A stretch of 56,534 bases of DNA, taken from positions 1 to 56,534 of the forward strand of contig WGCN01000073.1 of the NCBI GenBank assembly GCA_015493745.1, in the 5' to 3' direction. Within the stretch, counting starts at the first letter, position 1; every line of letters starts with the position of its first letter. Positions 17,371 through 26,495 of this stretch are shown here, in pieces. Under the pieces are notes generated by a model. The model saw nothing but the letters and a program-made list of their open reading frames with translations, did no database searches and had not been told where the DNA came from. The stretch comes from Calditrichales bacterium. Lineage in GTDB: Bacteria; Calditrichota; Calditrichia; Calditrichales; J004. Position numbers and translations under genes: made by a program.

Positions 17371-19566
17371 ATGAATGTAGTCCAGAAAACAGAGGCGACT
17401 TTGTTGAAACGATTACATAACCGGCTGGATCCAATGATGAACGGGATTCTTCGGGATATGCGGGAGTATTATCCTGATTTTGAAGAAGATGTTGTTCAGT
17501 CCGCCTACAATTTTGGCTTAAAGGCCCACCTGCATCAAAAGCGTTACTCGGGTGAGCCCTACTTTGAGCATTGTCTCAATGTCGCCAGAATCCTGACGGA
17601 TTTGCATATGGATCAAACCACCATCATTGCCGGTTTGCTGCATGATGTGGTGGAAGACACTCCTTTTGAGCTGGAAGATATCCGCAATGAATTCGGTGAC
17701 GACGTGGCTTTGCTGGTGGACGGCGTTACCAAAATCAGCGAATTGAAGTTTGAAAGCAAGGAACTGCGCCAGGCGGAGACTTTTCGCAAGATGCTCCTTT
17801 CCATGGCCCGGGACGTTCGGGTGATTATCATTAAATTCGCCGATCGCCTGCACAATGTGCGCACACTGGATCATGTTCCCGAGCGTAAAAGACCGCGCAT
17901 CGCCCGGGAAACAAGGGATGTCTACGCACCGTTGGCGCACAGGTTTGGTATCGCCAGTATAAAGTGGGAAATGGAAGACCTGTCGCTTAAGCATCTTGAA
18001 CCCAAGGTATATGAACAATTGGCGTCAAAAATAAAGCTGACCCGCAAGCAGCGTGAAAAGTATATCAACAATGTGTCGCGGCCCATCATCGCCGAGATGG
18101 AAAAGAACAATATCTTCCCCCAGATATCCGGACGGCCCAAGAGCTTTGCCAGCATTTACAATAAAATGAAAAAGCGCAACAGGCCCTTTGAGGAGATTTA
18201 TGACCTGCTGGCCATACGGATTATCGTGAACAAGGTGGAAGAGTGCTACTATGCCCTGGGCATTATTCACAGTCTTTATAACCCGGTATATGACCGGTTC
18301 AAGGATTATATCGCCATGCCCAAGATAAACGGCTATCAAAGCCTGCATACCACGGTTGTCGGTCCCGACGGCAAAATGGTGGAGATACAAATCCGCACCA
18401 AAACCATGCATATGCTGGCCGAGGACGGCATCGCCGCTCACTGGAAATACAAGCACGGCTCTTTCGATGAGGATCCCAATATCGAAGAATCGCTGAACTG
18501 GGTGAAAGATTTGCTGGACAGGCAGGTCAGCGAGGATGCCGGCGAGTTTATGGAAGACCTGAAAATCGATCTGTTTCAGGACGAGGTGTTTCTTTTTTCG
18601 CCAAAAGGGGATTTGTATAAATTACCGGCCAACTCCAGCCCGATCGATTTTGCCTATGCCGTGCATACCAAGGTGGGGAATCATTGTATCGGAGCCAAGG
18701 TCAACGGAAAAATCGTTCCCCTGCGCACCACCCTGAAGAGCGGAGACCAGGTGGAAATCATCACCTCGCAGAATCAGCGGCCGACGCAGGATTGGCTCAA
18801 TTATGTAAAAACCAGCAAGGCCCGGCACTGGATCAAAAAAATTATCCGTGAGGAAGAGCTGGAACAAACACGGGAAATCGGTCATGAGATTCTGACAAAA
18901 TTTTTAAAGAAACACCAGTTGACCGAAAAAAGCCCGGAACTTCTGGAAGTGATCCCCAAGCTGGGTTTCAGCAATATGGAATCCCTGATTGTGGCCATAG
19001 GCCGGGGGGAGATCGTTACGGAGATGCTGATAAAGAAGCTTTTTCCCAACAAATACAGCAGTCCGCCACCAAAAGCCGAAAGCTTTTTCCGCAAATACCT
19101 GAAACGTTCACGGGATACCTCCGGCATTCGGGTTCAGGGGCTGGACAATATGCTGATCAACTTTGCCAATTGCTGCCATCCGGTTCCCGGAGATAAGATT
19201 ATCGGTTACCTTTCCCGGGGAAAGGGTGTCTCCATACATCGCAGTGATTGTAAAAACCTGATTTATCTGCTGGAGGAAAAACAGCGTGTCATCGATGTGG
19301 AATGGGCTACGGATAAAAAACAGGAATTTGTTGTACATTTAACCGTTGTGGGCGAAGACCGGAAAAACCTGTTGCGTGACATCACCGATTGCGTCTCCCG
19401 GCAAAACATCAACATTGTCAGCGCCAGTTTTACCGTGGAAGACCTTTATGCCCGCGGAAATCTGAATGTGGGTGTAAAAGACCTGCATCATTTAACAAAA
19501 GTGATCACCAGTATTAAGAAACTTCCCGGCGTTTTTTCTGTAGAACGCGTGAATGAGGGAAATTAA
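17371..19566 (+). CDS. relA: bifunctional (p)ppGpp synthetase/hydrolase (RSH)
   Basis: Makes and degrades the alarmone (p)ppGpp. 731 residues with the full Rel layout. The HD hydrolase keeps YFEHCLNVA, LLHDVVEDT and FADRLHNVRTL; the synthetase has GRPKSFASIYNKM and YQSLHTTVVGPDGK; TGS and Zn-finger regions (NCCHPVPGD) and a C-terminal ACT domain follow. Intact HD and synthetase motifs predict both activities. The start is three bases after dnaB. greA follows 19 bases later. Confidence 0.95.
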   Translation: MNVVQKTEATLLKRLHNRLDPMMNGILRDMREYYPDFEEDVVQSAYNFGLKAHLHQKRYSGEPYFEHCLNVARILTDLHMDQTTIIAGLLHDVVEDTPFELEDIRNEFGDDVALLVDGVTKISELKFESKELRQAETFRKMLLSMARDVRVIIIKFADRLHNVRTLDHVPERKRPRIARETRDVYAPLAHRFGIASIKWEMEDLSLKHLEPKVYEQLASKIKLTRKQREKYINNVSRPIIAEMEKNNIFPQISGRPKSFASIYNKMKKRNRPFEEIYDLLAIRIIVNKVEECYYALGIIHSLYNPVYDRFKDYIAMPKINGYQSLHTTVVGPDGKMVEIQIRTKTMHMLAEDGIAAHWKYKHGSFDEDPNIEESLNWVKDLLDRQVSEDAGEFMEDLKIDLFQDEVFLFSPKGDLYKLPANSSPIDFAYAVHTKVGNHCIGAKVNGKIVPLRTTLKSGDQVEIITSQNQRPTQDWLNYVKTSKARHWIKKIIREEELEQTREIGHEILTKFLKKHQLTEKSPELLEVIPKLGFSNMESLIVAIGRGEIVTEMLIKKLFPNKYSSPPPKAESFFRKYLKRSRDTSGIRVQGLDNMLINFANCCHPVPGDKIIGYLSRGKGVSIHRSDCKNLIYLLEEKQRVIDVEWATDKKQEFVVHLTVVGEDRKNLLRDITDCVSRQNINIVSASFTVEDLYARGNLNVGVKDLHHLTKVITSIKKLPGVFSVERVNEGN

Positions 19567-19585
19567 AAACCGAAAGGGATTTAAC

Positions 19586-20062
19586 ATGGAATTTGTATAT
19601 CTGACACAAGAAGGCTACGATAAGTTAAAAGAAGAGTTACACGAGCTAAAGTACCGTACCCGCCCCGAGATATCGCAAAAAGTGGCCACCGCCCGTGATC
19701 ACGGCGATTTAAAGGAGAACGCCGAGTACCATGCCGCCCGCGAGGAACTCTCCATGTGTGAAACTAAAATCCAGAAGCTGGAAGATCGCATGGCCCGTGC
19801 CCGTGTTATCAATGAAAAAGAAGTGACCACGGAACAGGCCAGTATCCTGACCACGGTTAAGGTAAAGGATATCAAACGCAAAAAGGAGTATAAATATACC
19901 CTGGTCTCGGTTGAGGAAGCCGATATCAAGTCCGGGAAAATCTCTATCGCTTCTCCCGTGGGTAAGGGTCTTCTGGGTAAAAAGGTCGGAGAAATTGCCG
20001 AAATTAAAGTTCCGGCCGGCATAATTAAGTATGAAATTCTGGATATATCCTTTTCCCTGTGA
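19586..20062 (+). CDS. greA: transcription elongation factor GreA
   Basis: Rescues backtracked RNA polymerase by stimulating transcript cleavage. 158 residues. The coiled-coil tip ARDHGDLKENAEYHAA carries the catalytic acidic pair, and the C-terminal FKBP-like domain ends with GK.VGEIAEIKVPAG. ATG 19586 is chosen over an upstream in-frame start because it gives the family N-terminus MEFVYLTQEGYDKL and has GAAAGGG about seven bases before it. Confidence 0.96.
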   Translation: MEFVYLTQEGYDKLKEELHELKYRTRPEISQKVATARDHGDLKENAEYHAAREELSMCETKIQKLEDRMARARVINEKEVTTEQASILTTVKVKDIKRKKEYKYTLVSVEEADIKSGKISIASPVGKGLLGKKVGEIAEIKVPAGIIKYEILDISFSL

Positions 20063-20115
20063 AACAGTTGTAAGGAATTTACGTCCATATCCCTAAACAA
20101 CATGCAGGAGGTTTT

Positions 20116-20775
20116 ATGGGCAGATCCGATTCAAAGCTTTACCGTTCCGCGGAAAACCGTTTTTTGGGTGGCGTTTGCGGCGGGATAGCCGACTACTTTA
20201 ATATCGATGTCACTCTGGTACGTCTGGCCTGGGTCTTTTTTACCATGATCGGCGGCGCCGGCATCATTGCTTATATCCTGGCGCTGATTATCATTCCCGA
20301 AGAACCTTATGACGGCGTGCCCCGCCGGAAGAAAACTCCGGTCACCGATGTATCCAAGGTGCTGGGCATTGGCCTGATCCTTCTGGGAGTAGCCTTTTTA
20401 TTCCGTCAGTTTGGTTTTCATCACTGGCTGGTATATGTGCCCTGGCATATCATGCTGGCCCTGCTTTTTATCGGGACCGGAGTTTTTATGCTGCTGCACA
20501 CCCCCAAATCTTCCGCCAAAGAGGATACCGGCGAAAGTAAACCGGGCAATAATCAAAAACAGTTTTACCGCATCGATGAGGGAAAAATGCTGGCCGGAGT
20601 CTGTACCGGTATTGCCGCCTATTTTAATATCGATGTTACCCTGGCCCGTATGTTGTGGGTCTTTGCCACTTTTTCCTCGGTAGGGCTGGGAATACTGGCC
20701 TACATAATCGCCATCATTATTTTCCCGACGGTTTCCAGCGTCAGGCGTCTACGAGCCGGGGAGGAGCAGTCATGA
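20116..20775 (+). CDS. double PspC-domain membrane protein
   Basis: A 219-residue protein with two PspC domains, at about residues 6-65 (LYRSAENRFLGGVCGGIADYF) and 150-205 (FYRIDEGKMLAGVCTGIAAYF), separated by two hydrophobic helices and a polar linker. PspC domains sense or relay envelope stress in other bacteria. The near-identical segments suggest internal duplication. A strong AGGAGG precedes the ATG by five bases. The next gene overlaps it by four bases and is also a membrane protein of this type, so the pair probably works together. Confidence 0.85.
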   Translation: MGRSDSKLYRSAENRFLGGVCGGIADYFNIDVTLVRLAWVFFTMIGGAGIIAYILALIIIPEEPYDGVPRRKKTPVTDVSKVLGIGLILLGVAFLFRQFGFHHWLVYVPWHIMLALLFIGTGVFMLLHTPKSSAKEDTGESKPGNNQKQFYRIDEGKMLAGVCTGIAAYFNIDVTLARMLWVFATFSSVGLGILAYIIAIIIFPTVSSVRRLRAGEEQS

Positions 20776-21332
20776 AACAATCACGTTTTTTACCCATAGC
20801 CCTGATTACGACAGGCGTATTCCTTTTACTCAATCAATTCAACATGCTGCACCTTACGCGGGCCCAGTGGGCCATGACCGGATCGGCGACCCTGGGTATT
20901 TTTTTGCTCAGGCGCGCATTTTTATCCGAACAGTATAAAGGCTTGTTAGGAGGCGTCTTTTTTGCGGGAACGGCCATCGGTCTGTTTTTAATGGACAACG
21001 GCATACTGCCCATCAGCAATCAAACCGGTTTCGGCATGCTTCTTCTTTCCCTGGGGGTGGCGAATTTGCTCTATTTTATCTTTACCCGTCTGCACACCTC
21101 CAGCATTGTTTTCGGTCTGATTTATAGCGGCGCCGGTAGCGTGATGATGCTTAGCTATTACCAATATATCGACTGGTGGAATGTGGCCGACATGGTTGAG
21201 CTATACTGGCCGGCATTGCTGATCCTGTTTGGCGCGGCACTGTTGATCGACGGCATACGCCGTCAAAAAAAGAGACCGGCATCGCCATCCTCAAGCGGCA
21301 CGGACTCTGTTTCCGGAATCAAGACCTCCTGA
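20772..21332 (+). CDS. LiaF-like membrane protein
   Basis: A 186-residue protein with about six short hydrophobic helices, opening with LPIALITTGVFLLLNQFNML and ending WPALLILFGAALLIDGIRR. This repeated 'L..G.FLLL....L' helix pattern is typical of LiaF/DUF5668-type transmembrane domains, which occur beside PspC proteins. There is no C-terminal soluble domain. The start ATG overlaps the previous stop and has GGGGAGGAG upstream. Function inferred only from context: envelope-stress sensing. Confidence 0.65.
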   Translation: MKQSRFLPIALITTGVFLLLNQFNMLHLTRAQWAMTGSATLGIFLLRRAFLSEQYKGLLGGVFFAGTAIGLFLMDNGILPISNQTGFGMLLLSLGVANLLYFIFTRLHTSSIVFGLIYSGAGSVMMLSYYQYIDWWNVADMVELYWPALLILFGAALLIDGIRRQKKRPASPSSSGTDSVSGIKTS

Positions 21333-21341
21333 GTAAACCTT

Positions 21342-21938
21342 ATGACCATTCGCCCGTACCATCCGGCCGATATAACGGCCCTTTTCGATATATGCCTGAA
21401 AACGGGCAACAGCGGCCGGGATGCAACTTCCCATTTCCGGGACAAAGAAATACTGGGCCTTTATTACGCCGCTCCTTATGTCGCTTATCAGCCTTCGTTG
21501 TGCTTTATTCTCAGCCGGGAAGATACCCGTCCTGTTGGCTATATCCTCGGAACCTCAGATACTGCCCGCTTTAGTGAATGGGCCGAAGAACGCTGGTTCC
21601 CCTTGTTGCGTCAACGCTATGTTACTCTTCCCGAAAATTTTACCGACCGTGACCGCCATATCGCGGAGCTGATCCGTCGCGGTTATCCCGTAAAAGAGGC
21701 CTTGAAGGATTACCCGGCCCATCTGCATATCGATATTTTACCGGAGGGGCAGGGCGGCGGCATGGGACGGCGGCTGATGGAAACCTTTATCCGGGCGCTG
21801 AAAGAAAATGGAGTCCCCGCCCTGCATCTGGAGGTAGGGAAGGCCAACCCCCGCGCCATTGATTTTTATCGCCATCTGGGATTTCACACCATCGTCGAAA
21901 ATGAAAAATCCCTGGCCCTGGGGATGAGACTGACATGA
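21342..21938 (+). CDS. GNAT family N-acetyltransferase
   Basis: A 198-residue acetyltransferase-like protein. The N-terminus MTIRPYHPADITALFDIC is a GNAT strand-helix start. The acetyl-CoA loop is GQGGGMGRRLM near residue 143, and the closing motif NPRAIDFYRHLGFH is typical. The inserted region between resembles acetyltransferases related to the bacterial O-GlcNAcase C-terminal domain, which is a tentative link. Substrate unknown. It follows the LiaF-like gene by nine bases. Confidence 0.85.
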   Translation: MTIRPYHPADITALFDICLKTGNSGRDATSHFRDKEILGLYYAAPYVAYQPSLCFILSREDTRPVGYILGTSDTARFSEWAEERWFPLLRQRYVTLPENFTDRDRHIAELIRRGYPVKEALKDYPAHLHIDILPEGQGGGMGRRLMETFIRALKENGVPALHLEVGKANPRAIDFYRHLGFHTIVENEKSLALGMRLT

Positions 21939-22074
21939 CACACGAAATATCATAATTCGTTCAAGGCAAAAACAAAACAGCTCTGTTTCCTCTTTTCGCC
22001 GTTATATTTTTTTCTAATTAAATTCATCTTTTTTTAAGTTGAGACAACCGTCATATCACAAACTCAGGAGCCCC

Positions 22075-23325
22075 ATGAAAATCAGAGGTGAGATAAGCCT
22101 TCCCGGAGATAAGTCCATATCCCATCGCGCGGCGCTGTTTTCGGCCATCCGTCCGGCAGAATCCGTATTTGAAAACTTTAGCGGCAATGAAGATTGCCGT
22201 TCCACGCTCAGTTGCCTGCGGCAATTGGGAATTGAACATAAAATTGTGGGGAGCACATTATACCTTTACGGTAAGAAGCTGTCGCAATGGCAACAGCCCG
22301 GCCGGCCCCTGTATGCCGGCAATTCCGGGACCACCACCCGTCTGCTGGCCGGTTTGTTGGTTCATCTGCCCTTCACAAGCACAATCACCGGTGATGCTTC
22401 CTTATCACAAAGACCCATGGGCCGTATCATCGATCCCCTGACAGCCATGGGGGGACGCATAACGGCCACGGAAGGGCACCTGCCGATGACCTTTCATCCG
22501 ACCGGTTCTCTTCGGGGAATCCGCTATCCCTTGCCGGTAGCCAGTGCCCAGATAAAATCAGCCGTATTGCTGGCCGGACTCTTTGCCGATGGGTTCACCG
22601 AAGTCATTGAAACGAAAATCTCCCGTGATCATACCGAGCGCATGCTGGGGCTGAGCGTGCGCGAAGAGGAAGGGCAACGTATCGTCAGCGTGCCCGGCGG
22701 CTATGAAGTGCCCGATATTTCCATGACCATTCCCGGCGATATTTCCTCTGCGGCCTTCTTTATTGCCGCCGCGTTGACCCTGCCCGACTCCGACCTGACT
22801 TTGAAAAATGTATCGCTTAACCCCACGCGCACCGCCTATCTGGAAATTTTAAAAAAGATGGGCGCCTCTCTGGAGATTGAAGAGACACAGGCCCGGCCCG
22901 AGCCCATGGGTAACATTCGTGTAAAAAGCTCCGATCTGCAAAATGTGGAAATTCCCGCTGAAATGATTCCCAACCTGATCGATGAAATACCCATATTGGC
23001 TGTTATCGGCACCCGGGCCGTGGGCCACTTTGCCATTAGCCATGCCCGGGAACTCCGGGTTAAGGAATCGGACAGAATTAAAGTAATGGTTGAGAATCTG
23101 CGGCGAACCGGGCTGCATGTGGATGAGTTTGATGACGGTTTTGCCTTTTGCGGGCCCCATCATCCGGGAAACGCCGCCATCAGCACGCATGGTGACCACC
23201 GCATAGCCATGGCCTTTACCATCGCCAATATGATCTGCGGCGGAAATCTGGAAATTGACGATCCCTCCTGCGCGGCCGTCTCTTTCCCCGCCTTTTACAC
23301 AACACTTGAAAAGATAACACGGTAA
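22075..23325 (+). CDS. aroA: 3-phosphoshikimate 1-carboxyvinyltransferase (EPSP synthase)
   Basis: The sixth step of the shikimate pathway: shikimate-3-phosphate plus PEP. 416 residues. It shows GDKSISHRAALF, NSGTTTRLLAG, the catalytic LIDEIPILAV (Asp) and ELRVKESDRI. ATG 22075 with CAGGAG four bases upstream is preferred over an in-frame start 36 bases earlier. aroE follows after one base, so the two pathway steps are co-transcribed. Confidence 0.96.
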   Translation: MKIRGEISLPGDKSISHRAALFSAIRPAESVFENFSGNEDCRSTLSCLRQLGIEHKIVGSTLYLYGKKLSQWQQPGRPLYAGNSGTTTRLLAGLLVHLPFTSTITGDASLSQRPMGRIIDPLTAMGGRITATEGHLPMTFHPTGSLRGIRYPLPVASAQIKSAVLLAGLFADGFTEVIETKISRDHTERMLGLSVREEEGQRIVSVPGGYEVPDISMTIPGDISSAAFFIAAALTLPDSDLTLKNVSLNPTRTAYLEILKKMGASLEIEETQARPEPMGNIRVKSSDLQNVEIPAEMIPNLIDEIPILAVIGTRAVGHFAISHARELRVKESDRIKVMVENLRRTGLHVDEFDDGFAFCGPHHPGNAAISTHGDHRIAMAFTIANMICGGNLEIDDPSCAAVSFPAFYTTLEKITR

Positions 23326-23326
23326 A

Positions 23327-24151
23327 ATGAAACATTACGCCATTATCGGATACCCGTTGGGACACACCTTTTCCCCGGCCATGCATAACCATGCCTTTAA
23401 GCACTACGGGATCGATGCGGTTTATGAGCCGCGCTCCATTCCACCCGAGGGTTTTGAAAAGGGCTTGCAACAGTTACGGGATGATGGGATTCGCGGGTTT
23501 AATATAACCATTCCCTACAAACAGCGCATACTCTCCCATCTGCAGAAGCTGGATACTTTGGCGGAAAAGATCGGCGCGGTCAATACGGTCGTTTGCCGGG
23601 AGGATGGCCGTTGGATCGGCTATAACACCGATGCCTACGGTTTTTTACTCCCGCTGCGGGAGATGCTAAAGAATATACGCAACATCCTTGTGCTTGGCGC
23701 GGGAGGAGCGGCCCGGGCCGTCGCATTTAGCCTGGTTACAGAGGCGGCTCCCGCTTCACTTACCCTGGTCAACCGAACACCTGCCCGGGCCCGGGAACTT
23801 AAAAGCGCTCTGGAGGAGCATACCGCCGTACCGATAAAATGTTACGACAGCGCATCCTTTAAAAGCGATGTAAAGTATGACCTGATTGTAAATACCACCA
23901 GCGTGGGCATGGGCCGTATGCGCGGTGAATCCCCGTTGCCCGGACTGGCGTCTTGCGTGCATGAAGGCAGCCTTGTATATGATCTTATCTACAATCCCTC
24001 CCCAACCCGCCTGCTGGAGCAGGCCGCCGCCTTGCATCTTAAAACCCTCAACGGGCTGCCGATGCTGATCGGGCAGGGCAGCCGCGCCTTTTATCTGTGG
24101 AACGGCCTCTATTTCCCGGAAGATGTGGGCAATATTTTCAGCACTGCTTGA
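23327..24151 (+). CDS. aroE: shikimate dehydrogenase
   Basis: NADPH-dependent reduction of 3-dehydroshikimate. 274 residues. Substrate-binding GHTFSPAMHNHAF, catalytic Lys in NITIPYK, NTDAYG, and the dinucleotide loop VLGAGGAARAV are all present. It starts one base after the aroA stop. A promoter and tRNA-Tyr follow. Confidence 0.95.
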   Translation: MKHYAIIGYPLGHTFSPAMHNHAFKHYGIDAVYEPRSIPPEGFEKGLQQLRDDGIRGFNITIPYKQRILSHLQKLDTLAEKIGAVNTVVCREDGRWIGYNTDAYGFLLPLREMLKNIRNILVLGAGGAARAVAFSLVTEAAPASLTLVNRTPARARELKSALEEHTAVPIKCYDSASFKSDVKYDLIVNTTSVGMGRMRGESPLPGLASCVHEGSLVYDLIYNPSPTRLLEQAAALHLKTLNGLPMLIGQGSRAFYLWNGLYFPEDVGNIFSTA

Positions 24152-24197
24152 GATTTTAGGCAGGGTTAAAAAAAGCGGAAAAAAGCTGAAAATTAAG

Positions 24198-24227
24198 TTG
24201 ACTCATAATTTAAAGTCTTTTTATATT
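24198..24227 (+). promoter_or_regulatory. promoter for tRNA-Tyr
   Basis: TTGACT (24198-24203), an 18-base spacer and TATATT (24222-24227). The predicted start is near 24234, six bases before the tRNA. Confidence 0.7.
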
Positions 24228-24239
24228 AGAAACTCGTTT

Positions 24240-24323
24240 GGGGAGATAGCGAAGCGGTCAAACGCAACAGACTGTAAATCTGTCGGCCAAGTGCCTTCGG
24301 AGGTTCGAATCCTCCTCTCCCCA
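24240..24323 (+). tRNA. tRNA-Tyr(GTA)
   Basis: Acceptor strands GGGGAGA (24240-24246) and TCTCCCC (24316-24322) pair fully, with discriminator A. The anticodon stem ACAGA/TCTGT holds loop CTGTAAA with anticodon GTA. A long variable arm (class II) precedes the T arm GGAGG-TTCGAAT-CCTCC. CCA is not encoded. Confidence 0.97.
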
Positions 24324-24326
24324 CTG

Positions 24327-24358
24327 AAACCCCGGGTTTTTACTTGGGGTTTTTTTTT
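24327..24358 (+). terminator. terminator of tRNA-Tyr
   Basis: AAACCCC (24327-24333) pairs with GGGGTTT from 24346, and the T run extends to nine. Confidence 0.85.
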
Positions 24359-24393
24359 GACTTCCCGGCCAAAAGTAAAACGGATTAAAAAGA

Positions 24394-24422
24394 TTGATTT
24401 TACTGGCTTTATGGCGTAAATT
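24394..24422 (+). promoter_or_regulatory. promoter for tRNA-Val and probably thrS
   Basis: TTGATT (24394-24399), a 17-base spacer and TAAATT (24417-24422), placing the start near 24429, ten bases before the tRNA. No terminator separates the tRNA from thrS. Confidence 0.7.
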
Positions 24423-24438
24423 GCACGCTTGATTTTTT

Positions 24439-24512
24439 GGGGCGATAGCTCAGTTGGTTAGAGCGCTACGTTGACATCGTAGAGGTCGTGAGTTCGAATC
24501 TCTCTCGTCCCA
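24439..24512 (+). tRNA. tRNA-Val(GAC)
   Basis: Acceptor GGGGCGA (24439-24445) pairs with TCGTCCC (24505-24511), with one G-T pair. The anticodon stem CTACG/CGTAG holds loop TTGACAT with anticodon GAC. A standard 74-base class I tRNA. thrS begins 50 bases later with no terminator between. Confidence 0.97.
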
Positions 24513-24562
24513 CTGAAAAACGAATACACGAAAGAATCCGGTACAGATTTAGGACTTATTTT

Positions 24563-26485
24563 TTGGAAAACATAACACTCACATTTCCCGACGGTTCGCA
24601 AAAAGCGTTTGAGGCCGGGGTCACCCCGTTGGATGTCGCCGCGACGATCAGCAATTCCCTGAAGAAAAAGGCGGTAGCCGCCAAGTGGAATGATCAGGTC
24701 ATTGCCGTTAACACGCCTCTTAATGAGCCCGGAAAAATCAGTATCCTGACCTTTAAAGATCCCGAGGGGCAGGAAGTATTCTGGCACTCATCGGCCCACC
24801 TTATGGCCCAGGCCATTAAACGGCTCTACCCCGAGGCGGAGCTGGGTATCGGCCCCCCCATAAGCGACGGTTTTTATTATGATATTGATCTGGATTATAA
24901 GCTGACACCGGAAGACCTGGAAAAGATCGAAGCGGAGATGGCTAAAATCGTCGATGAGAATTTCGAGATTACCCGTGCCGTGTTGAGCAAGGAAGAAGCC
25001 CTGGAGTTCTTTGAAAAAAAACATGAGCATTTAAAACTGGAGCTGATTCGCGAGCTGGACGGGATTATCACCGCCTATTCACAGGGTGAATTTACCGATT
25101 TGTGCCGCGGCCCGCATGTACCTTCCACAGGTAAACTGGGTAAAAACTTTAAACTTTTGTCATTGGCCGGTGCCTATTGGAAGGGTGATGAACACAACAA
25201 AATGCTGCAACGCATCTACGGCACCAATTATCCCGATCCCAAATCGTTAAAGGCGCATATTAAAAGAATCGAAGAGGCCAAGAAACGCGACCACCGTAAG
25301 CTGGGGCGAGAGCTGGAACTCTTTTCGATAAATGAAAGCGTCGGCAGCGGTCTTATCCTTTGGCACCCCAAGGGAGCCATGATTCGCAATCTGATAGAAA
25401 ACTATTGGCGGGAACAGCATATCCTTAACGGTTATGACCTTGTTTATACGCCTCATGTGGCCAAACACCATTTATGGGAAACCAGCGGTCACAGCGGTTT
25501 TTACAGTGAAAATATGTTTAAGCCCATGGAAGTGGATGAGGTCAGCTATCAGCTTAAGCCGATGAACTGCCCCTTTCATATGCAGATTTTCAATTCCAAA
25601 ATTCGCAGTTATAAGGATTTACCCATACGCTTTGCCGAGCTGGGAACGGTTTACCGTTACGAGCGCTCCGGTGTATTGCACGGTTTGATGCGTGTGCGGG
25701 GCTTTACGCAGGATGACGCGCATATCTATTGCCATCCGGATGACCTGGCCCGGGAGATCGGCAGTGTTCTCGATTTTAACACAAAAATGCTCTCCAAATT
25801 CGGTTTTACGGAGTATGATATTTATCTCTCCACACGACCGGAAAAATTTGTGGGCAGTGAGGACAACTGGGAGCTGGCCACCAACGCCTTGCGCGAGGCT
25901 TTGGAAAACAATAAACTTGAGTATACGGTTGATCCCGGCGAGGGTGTTTTTTATGGCCCCAAGATCGATATAAAGATCAAAGATGTTCTGGGACGCTCCT
26001 GGCAATGCTCCACAATACAGGTGGATTTTAACCTGCCCGAGCGTTTCGATCTTAATTTTGTGGACAAGGATGGGCAGAATTACCGGCCGATTACCATACA
26101 TCGCGCTTTATTAGGGTCTATTGAACGTTTTTTTGGTATATTGATCGAACACTACGCGGGCAACTTCCCCTTATGGCTGGCGCCGGTTCAGGTGGAGATC
26201 ATCACCATAGCCGACCGGCATATCGATTATGCCCGGGAGATCGCCGCGAAACTGACGCGTAATCATTTCCGTGTTCACGGGGATTATCGCAATGAAAAGA
26301 TCGGTTATAAGATACGTGAAGCCGAGATGCAAAAAGTACCGTATATGGTCATATTAGGTGACAAAGAAGTGGAAGAGGGCCGGATTTCCGTGCGCCATAA
26401 AGGCGAAGGGGATCTGGGAAGCATGTCCCTTGAGGATCTGAGCACCCGCTTACAAGAAGAAATTAACAGTAGTTCCAATAACTAA
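24563..26485 (+). CDS. thrS: threonyl-tRNA synthetase
   Basis: Charges tRNA-Thr. 640 residues, close to the E. coli 642. N-terminal TGS domain (ITLTFPDGSQKAF), editing domain with HSSAHLMAQAI and TDLCRGPHV, class II catalytic core with Zn ligands in MNCPFHM, RGFTQDDAH and TIHRALLGS, and an anticodon-binding C-terminus. The start is TTG at 24563: it gives the family N-terminus and has AGGA eight bases upstream, while upstream in-frame starts fall inside tRNA-Val. infC follows after ten bases. Confidence 0.96.
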   Translation: MENITLTFPDGSQKAFEAGVTPLDVAATISNSLKKKAVAAKWNDQVIAVNTPLNEPGKISILTFKDPEGQEVFWHSSAHLMAQAIKRLYPEAELGIGPPISDGFYYDIDLDYKLTPEDLEKIEAEMAKIVDENFEITRAVLSKEEALEFFEKKHEHLKLELIRELDGIITAYSQGEFTDLCRGPHVPSTGKLGKNFKLLSLAGAYWKGDEHNKMLQRIYGTNYPDPKSLKAHIKRIEEAKKRDHRKLGRELELFSINESVGSGLILWHPKGAMIRNLIENYWREQHILNGYDLVYTPHVAKHHLWETSGHSGFYSENMFKPMEVDEVSYQLKPMNCPFHMQIFNSKIRSYKDLPIRFAELGTVYRYERSGVLHGLMRVRGFTQDDAHIYCHPDDLAREIGSVLDFNTKMLSKFGFTEYDIYLSTRPEKFVGSEDNWELATNALREALENNKLEYTVDPGEGVFYGPKIDIKIKDVLGRSWQCSTIQVDFNLPERFDLNFVDKDGQNYRPITIHRALLGSIERFFGILIEHYAGNFPLWLAPVQVEIITIADRHIDYAREIAAKLTRNHFRVHGDYRNEKIGYKIREAEMQKVPYMVILGDKEVEEGRISVRHKGEGDLGSMSLEDLSTRLQEEINSSSNN

Positions 26486-26495
26486 GGAGTAAGAT

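Noticed and set aside
24512..24563. T-box riboswitch before thrS, pheS or leuS
   Set aside because: The gaps are too short and no specifier loop or T-box sequence is present.
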